From positions 1,116,001 through 1,180,000 of the forward strand of contig NZ_JAANAT010000001.1 of assembly GCF_011089895.1 (NCBI RefSeq): DNA of 64,000 bases, read 5' to 3'. The notes under the pieces are model-generated. The model saw only the letters and a program-made list of their open reading frames with translations, was not told the DNA's origin and made no database searches. The DNA comes from Mucilaginibacter inviolabilis (lineage in GTDB: Bacteria > Bacteroidota > Bacteroidia > Sphingobacteriales > Sphingobacteriaceae). The position numbers and the translations under genes are program-made. Shown here in pieces: positions 61,196-64,000 of the stretch; position 1 is the first letter of the stretch, and each line of letters opens with the position of its first letter.

Positions 61196-64000
61196 ATGGA
61201 GAACGGATATACCAGATTCCGCAGACGCAAAAGTATTATTACTATCTGCGCGTCACTTGCGCTCATCTTATTAGTTGTTTACATTATTGCTAATGGACGT
61301 AAAAAAACGGCAGTGGACCCGGCTTTTAGCAAATATATTGAATCGTATACTACAGGAGTTATCTCGAAAGAAAGCACCATCCGCATACGTCTTGCCGGAC
61401 AGGTTCAGGTTACCCATCAGCAAAACGAACAACTTACTGATGACCTTTTTGATTTTTCCCCATCAGTAAAAGGTAAAGCCTACTGGGTTGATACCAGAAC
61501 TATTGAATTTAAGCCGGCCAGCAAACTTGATCCCGAAAAAAACTACACAGTAGATTTTGATCTGAGTAAACTGATCGAGGTTCCGTCGAAATTTGCCCAT
61601 TTTAAATTCGGGTTTCAAGTAGTAAAACCTGATTTTAATATAAATTTTGATGGTTTAACAACCGCAACAAATTCATCTGTTGACGAAATGAAATTGGGGG
61701 GAACCATCCAGACCGCTGATGCAGAAGATCCATCGCTTGTTGAAAAGCTATTAACCGTTAATTACGAGTTCCCTGTTAAAATAAGCTGGGAGCATAATAC
61801 AGGTACCAAAGCTCATCACTTTAAAATAACCGGGTTAAAAAGGCAATCTGGCAAGGCTACACCAGTTAGTATTAACTGGGATGGTAATAGTTTGAATATT
61901 GATAAGAAAGGTAATCAACGTTTTGACGTACCCGCCATAGGCGATTTTAAGGTATTGGATATACGTGCCGTGCAAGATAATGATCAATATGTATTGGTTC
62001 AGTTTTCTGATAATATACTGATTGGACAGGAATTGAATGGCCTTATAGGCATCAATAATATTACCGATCCTGCTTATACCATTGATGGCAGTACGGTGAA
62101 AGTTTATTCGCCCGAAAGTCTTCAGGGCAATTACAGTGTATTTGTAAATGAAGGGGTTGAGAACATCTCGCATAAAAAAATCACAAAAACGTATACAGCC
62201 AGTGTCTTTTTTGAGAATCGGTTACCGGCTGTAACCATACCTGGTAAAGGTGTTATCCTCCCCGACTCCGGTAAATTGATGATGCCTTTTGAAGCGGTGA
62301 ATTTGAACGCTGTTGATGTAAGTATCATTAAGATTTATGAAAGCAATGTGCCTCAGTATTTTCAAAGTAATGGTTTTGATGGTGGGCAGGAATTACGTCA
62401 GGTTGGTAAACCTGTAGTTCAGAAAACCATCAGGCTTGATAATGATAAAAGCCTTAACCTGAATAAAAAGAATCGTTTTATGCTGGATCTGGATCAGATG
62501 ATCCGCACAGAACCAGGAGCGATATACCGCGTCGTGATCGGCTTCCGGAAAGAATACTCCCTGTATAACTGTAGCGTTGCCGGAGCAGGCGTAAAAAGTA
62601 GTAATAGCGATGGCGATGATGAGGGATATGATGGAGGGGAATATTATAATGATAACAGCAAGGTAAATGATGAGGATGACGACTTTTGGTCGCGTTATGA
62701 CAATTTTTATCCGGAGGGTTATAACTGGCAGGACAGAAACAATGCCTGTACCCCATCCTACTTTACCAAACAGCGTTGGGCAACACGTAACATTATAGCT
62801 TCAAACATTGGCCTTATAGCCAAACGAGGTACCAACAATAATATGCTGGTGGCGGTGACTGATATTCTAAGCGCTCAGCCCATGGATGGTGTGGACCTTG
62901 AACTGCTGGATTATCAGAAACAGGTGATCTACAAAACCACGTCGGGCAGTGATGGCATTGTCAAATTTGATCTTAAACGAAAACCTTACTTACTGGTTGC
63001 CAAAAAAGGCGCTCAGCGCGGTTATCTGAAATTGGATGATGGCAGCTCCCTGCCCCTCACCCGTTTTAATGTAGGTGGCGAAGAAGTGCAGAGCGGTCTT
63101 AAAGGTTTTATATATGGCGAGCGGGGTGTGTGGCGCCCGGGCGATTCCATATATGTATCATTTATACTGGAGGATAAACTAAAAACACTTCCGGCAGATC
63201 ACCCGGTTCAGTTTGAGTTATATGACCCTAATGGTAAGTTATATAAGCGTATCAGCAAAACAACAGCTTTAGATGGCTTTTATAGCTTTCACACTTCTAC
63301 AGAAACCTCCTCACCAACCGGTAACTGGACTGCTAAGGTAAAGGTTGGCGGTGCCTTATTTGAAAAGAAGATCAAGGTAGAGACTATTATGCCTAACCGC
63401 ATGAAGTTGAATCTTTCGTTTGGCGGTGCTGCGGAATTAACCAAAGGCAATAATGCCAATGGTAAGCTGAGCGCGCAATGGTTATTTGGTGGGGCTGCGC
63501 AAAATCTCAAAGCCAAGGTCGACGCTTTTTTAACACCCCAAACCACAAGCTTTAAAAAATACGAGGATTATGTTTTTGATGATCCAACACTGGCTTTTAA
63601 CACACAAACCCAAACGGTATTTGACGGCAAGCTCAGCGCCGATGGCTTAGCTGACGTAGATGCTAATATCAATGTAGAAAAACAGGCACCTGGACAGCTA
63701 AGGGCTAATTTCCTGGTTAAAGTATTTGAACCTGGCGGTAATTTTAGTATACAGCAAACTACCTTGCCTTATAACGTATATCCGGGCTATGTAGGTATTA
63801 AAACGCCACATGGCAGCGAGCTTTCGGGCATGCTGGTTACGGATCAGGATCATGAGGTTGACATAGCTGATGTAGATGTACATGGCAATGCATTGGCCGG
63901 AGCCCGTACTGTTCAGTTAGAATTGTATAAAGTACAATGGCGCTGGTGGTGGGATCAAACCGGCAACGAAACAAGTAATTTCACACAGGATAAATACAAT
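61196..64000 (+). CDS. Alpha-2-macroglobulin-family protein (3' end outside window)
   Basis: The open frame runs 935 codons to the window edge. The N-terminus MENGYTRFRRRKSIITICA leads into a single membrane anchor (about 13-34) rather than a lipobox. MG-type beta-sandwich domains follow, including the MG2-like segment GLIAKRGTNNNMLVAVTDILSAQPMDG and the conserved GFIYGERGVWRPGDSIYVSF near residue 640. The acidic, Asn/Asp-rich insert near residues 470-500 is unusual. Such proteins trap proteases in the periplasm; the thioester and penicillin-binding protein partner, if present, lie beyond the window. Confidence 0.92.
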   Translation, partial: MENGYTRFRRRKSIITICASLALILLVVYIIANGRKKTAVDPAFSKYIESYTTGVISKESTIRIRLAGQVQVTHQQNEQLTDDLFDFSPSVKGKAYWVDTRTIEFKPASKLDPEKNYTVDFDLSKLIEVPSKFAHFKFGFQVVKPDFNINFDGLTTATNSSVDEMKLGGTIQTADAEDPSLVEKLLTVNYEFPVKISWEHNTGTKAHHFKITGLKRQSGKATPVSINWDGNSLNIDKKGNQRFDVPAIGDFKVLDIRAVQDNDQYVLVQFSDNILIGQELNGLIGINNITDPAYTIDGSTVKVYSPESLQGNYSVFVNEGVENISHKKITKTYTASVFFENRLPAVTIPGKGVILPDSGKLMMPFEAVNLNAVDVSIIKIYESNVPQYFQSNGFDGGQELRQVGKPVVQKTIRLDNDKSLNLNKKNRFMLDLDQMIRTEPGAIYRVVIGFRKEYSLYNCSVAGAGVKSSNSDGDDEGYDGGEYYNDNSKVNDEDDDFWSRYDNFYPEGYNWQDRNNACTPSYFTKQRWATRNIIASNIGLIAKRGTNNNMLVAVTDILSAQPMDGVDLELLDYQKQVIYKTTSGSDGIVKFDLKRKPYLLVAKKGAQRGYLKLDDGSSLPLTRFNVGGEEVQSGLKGFIYGERGVWRPGDSIYVSFILEDKLKTLPADHPVQFELYDPNGKLYKRISKTTALDGFYSFHTSTETSSPTGNWTAKVKVGGALFEKKIKVETIMPNRMKLNLSFGGAAELTKGNNANGKLSAQWLFGGAAQNLKAKVDAFLTPQTTSFKKYEDYVFDDPTLAFNTQTQTVFDGKLSADGLADVDANINVEKQAPGQLRANFLVKVFEPGGNFSIQQTTLPYNVYPGYVGIKTPHGSELSGMLVTDQDHEVDIADVDVHGNALAGARTVQLELYKVQWRWWWDQTGNETSNFTQDKYN

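Overview
The window looks like an ordinary chromosomal segment of a Bacteroidota bacterium, most likely a Sphingobacteriaceae member near Mucilaginibacter or Pedobacter. Evidence seen in the sequence: many genes are preceded by the Bacteroidota -7 box TAnnTTTG a few bases before an ATG, Shine-Dalgarno sequences are scarce, there are many SPII lipoproteins and a TonB-dependent receptor with a carboxypeptidase-like N-terminal domain, intergenic spaces are AT-rich, and genes often converge on long palindromes. The genus is an inference from gene content, not a measured placement. No tRNA, rRNA, prophage, insertion sequence or CRISPR array was found.

Layout. 1-576: non-coding, possibly an RNA on the minus strand. 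577-2594: a two-gene radical-SAM/DUF4130 putative DNA repair unit. 2771-10292: small heat-shock protein, thioesterase, a seven-unit beta-propeller-like lipoprotein, FAD-linked oxidase with folB, glutaryl-CoA-type dehydrogenase and a GH1 beta-glucosidase. 10724-13282: DinB protein, then a lipoprotein-SCO-cytochrome c operon, and a DUF3574 lipoprotein. 13549-13925: RNase P RNA. 14152-21787: NtrC-type regulator, lipoproteins, a clan GH-A glycosidase, lepA, folD. 21877-24661: cation/proton antiporter broken by one frameshift, Rieske protein, lipoprotein. 24859-43932: queE, OmpA/PD40 protein, recQ, manC, rlmB, dnaB, chrA, TPR protein, etfBA, bifunctional nuclease, nucleoside transporter, ThuA, GMC oxidoreductase, and a MOSC-VOC-SelW operon. 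44027-49029: sulfur assimilation block (Rrf2 regulator, cysteine leader peptide, siroheme sulfite reductase, siroheme synthase/TauE fusion, APS reductase). 49406-56244: lipoprotein, TonB receptor, proBA. 56333-56425: a 30-residue membrane peptide gene. 56939-64000: mnmA, topA, a conserved hypothetical and the start of an alpha-2-macroglobulin gene that runs off the window.

Most notable. (1) The sulfite reductase operon starts with a 25-codon leader ORF containing Cys-Tyr-Cys, followed by a foldable pause hairpin, antiterminator and terminator: a textbook cysteine attenuator that I do not know to be described in this phylum. A second short ORF ending Cys-Cys-stop precedes the TonB receptor, followed by a 66-nt stretch with 23 C and one G. 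(2) Two convergent gene pairs (manC/rlmB and dnaB/chrA) end inside copies of the same composite palindrome, which supplies the TAG stop codon of three of the four genes. (3) The 30-residue peptide gene has its own near-perfect promoter and terminator. (4) Several families of long intergenic palindromes and a 148-bp AT-rich repeat are dispersed through the window.
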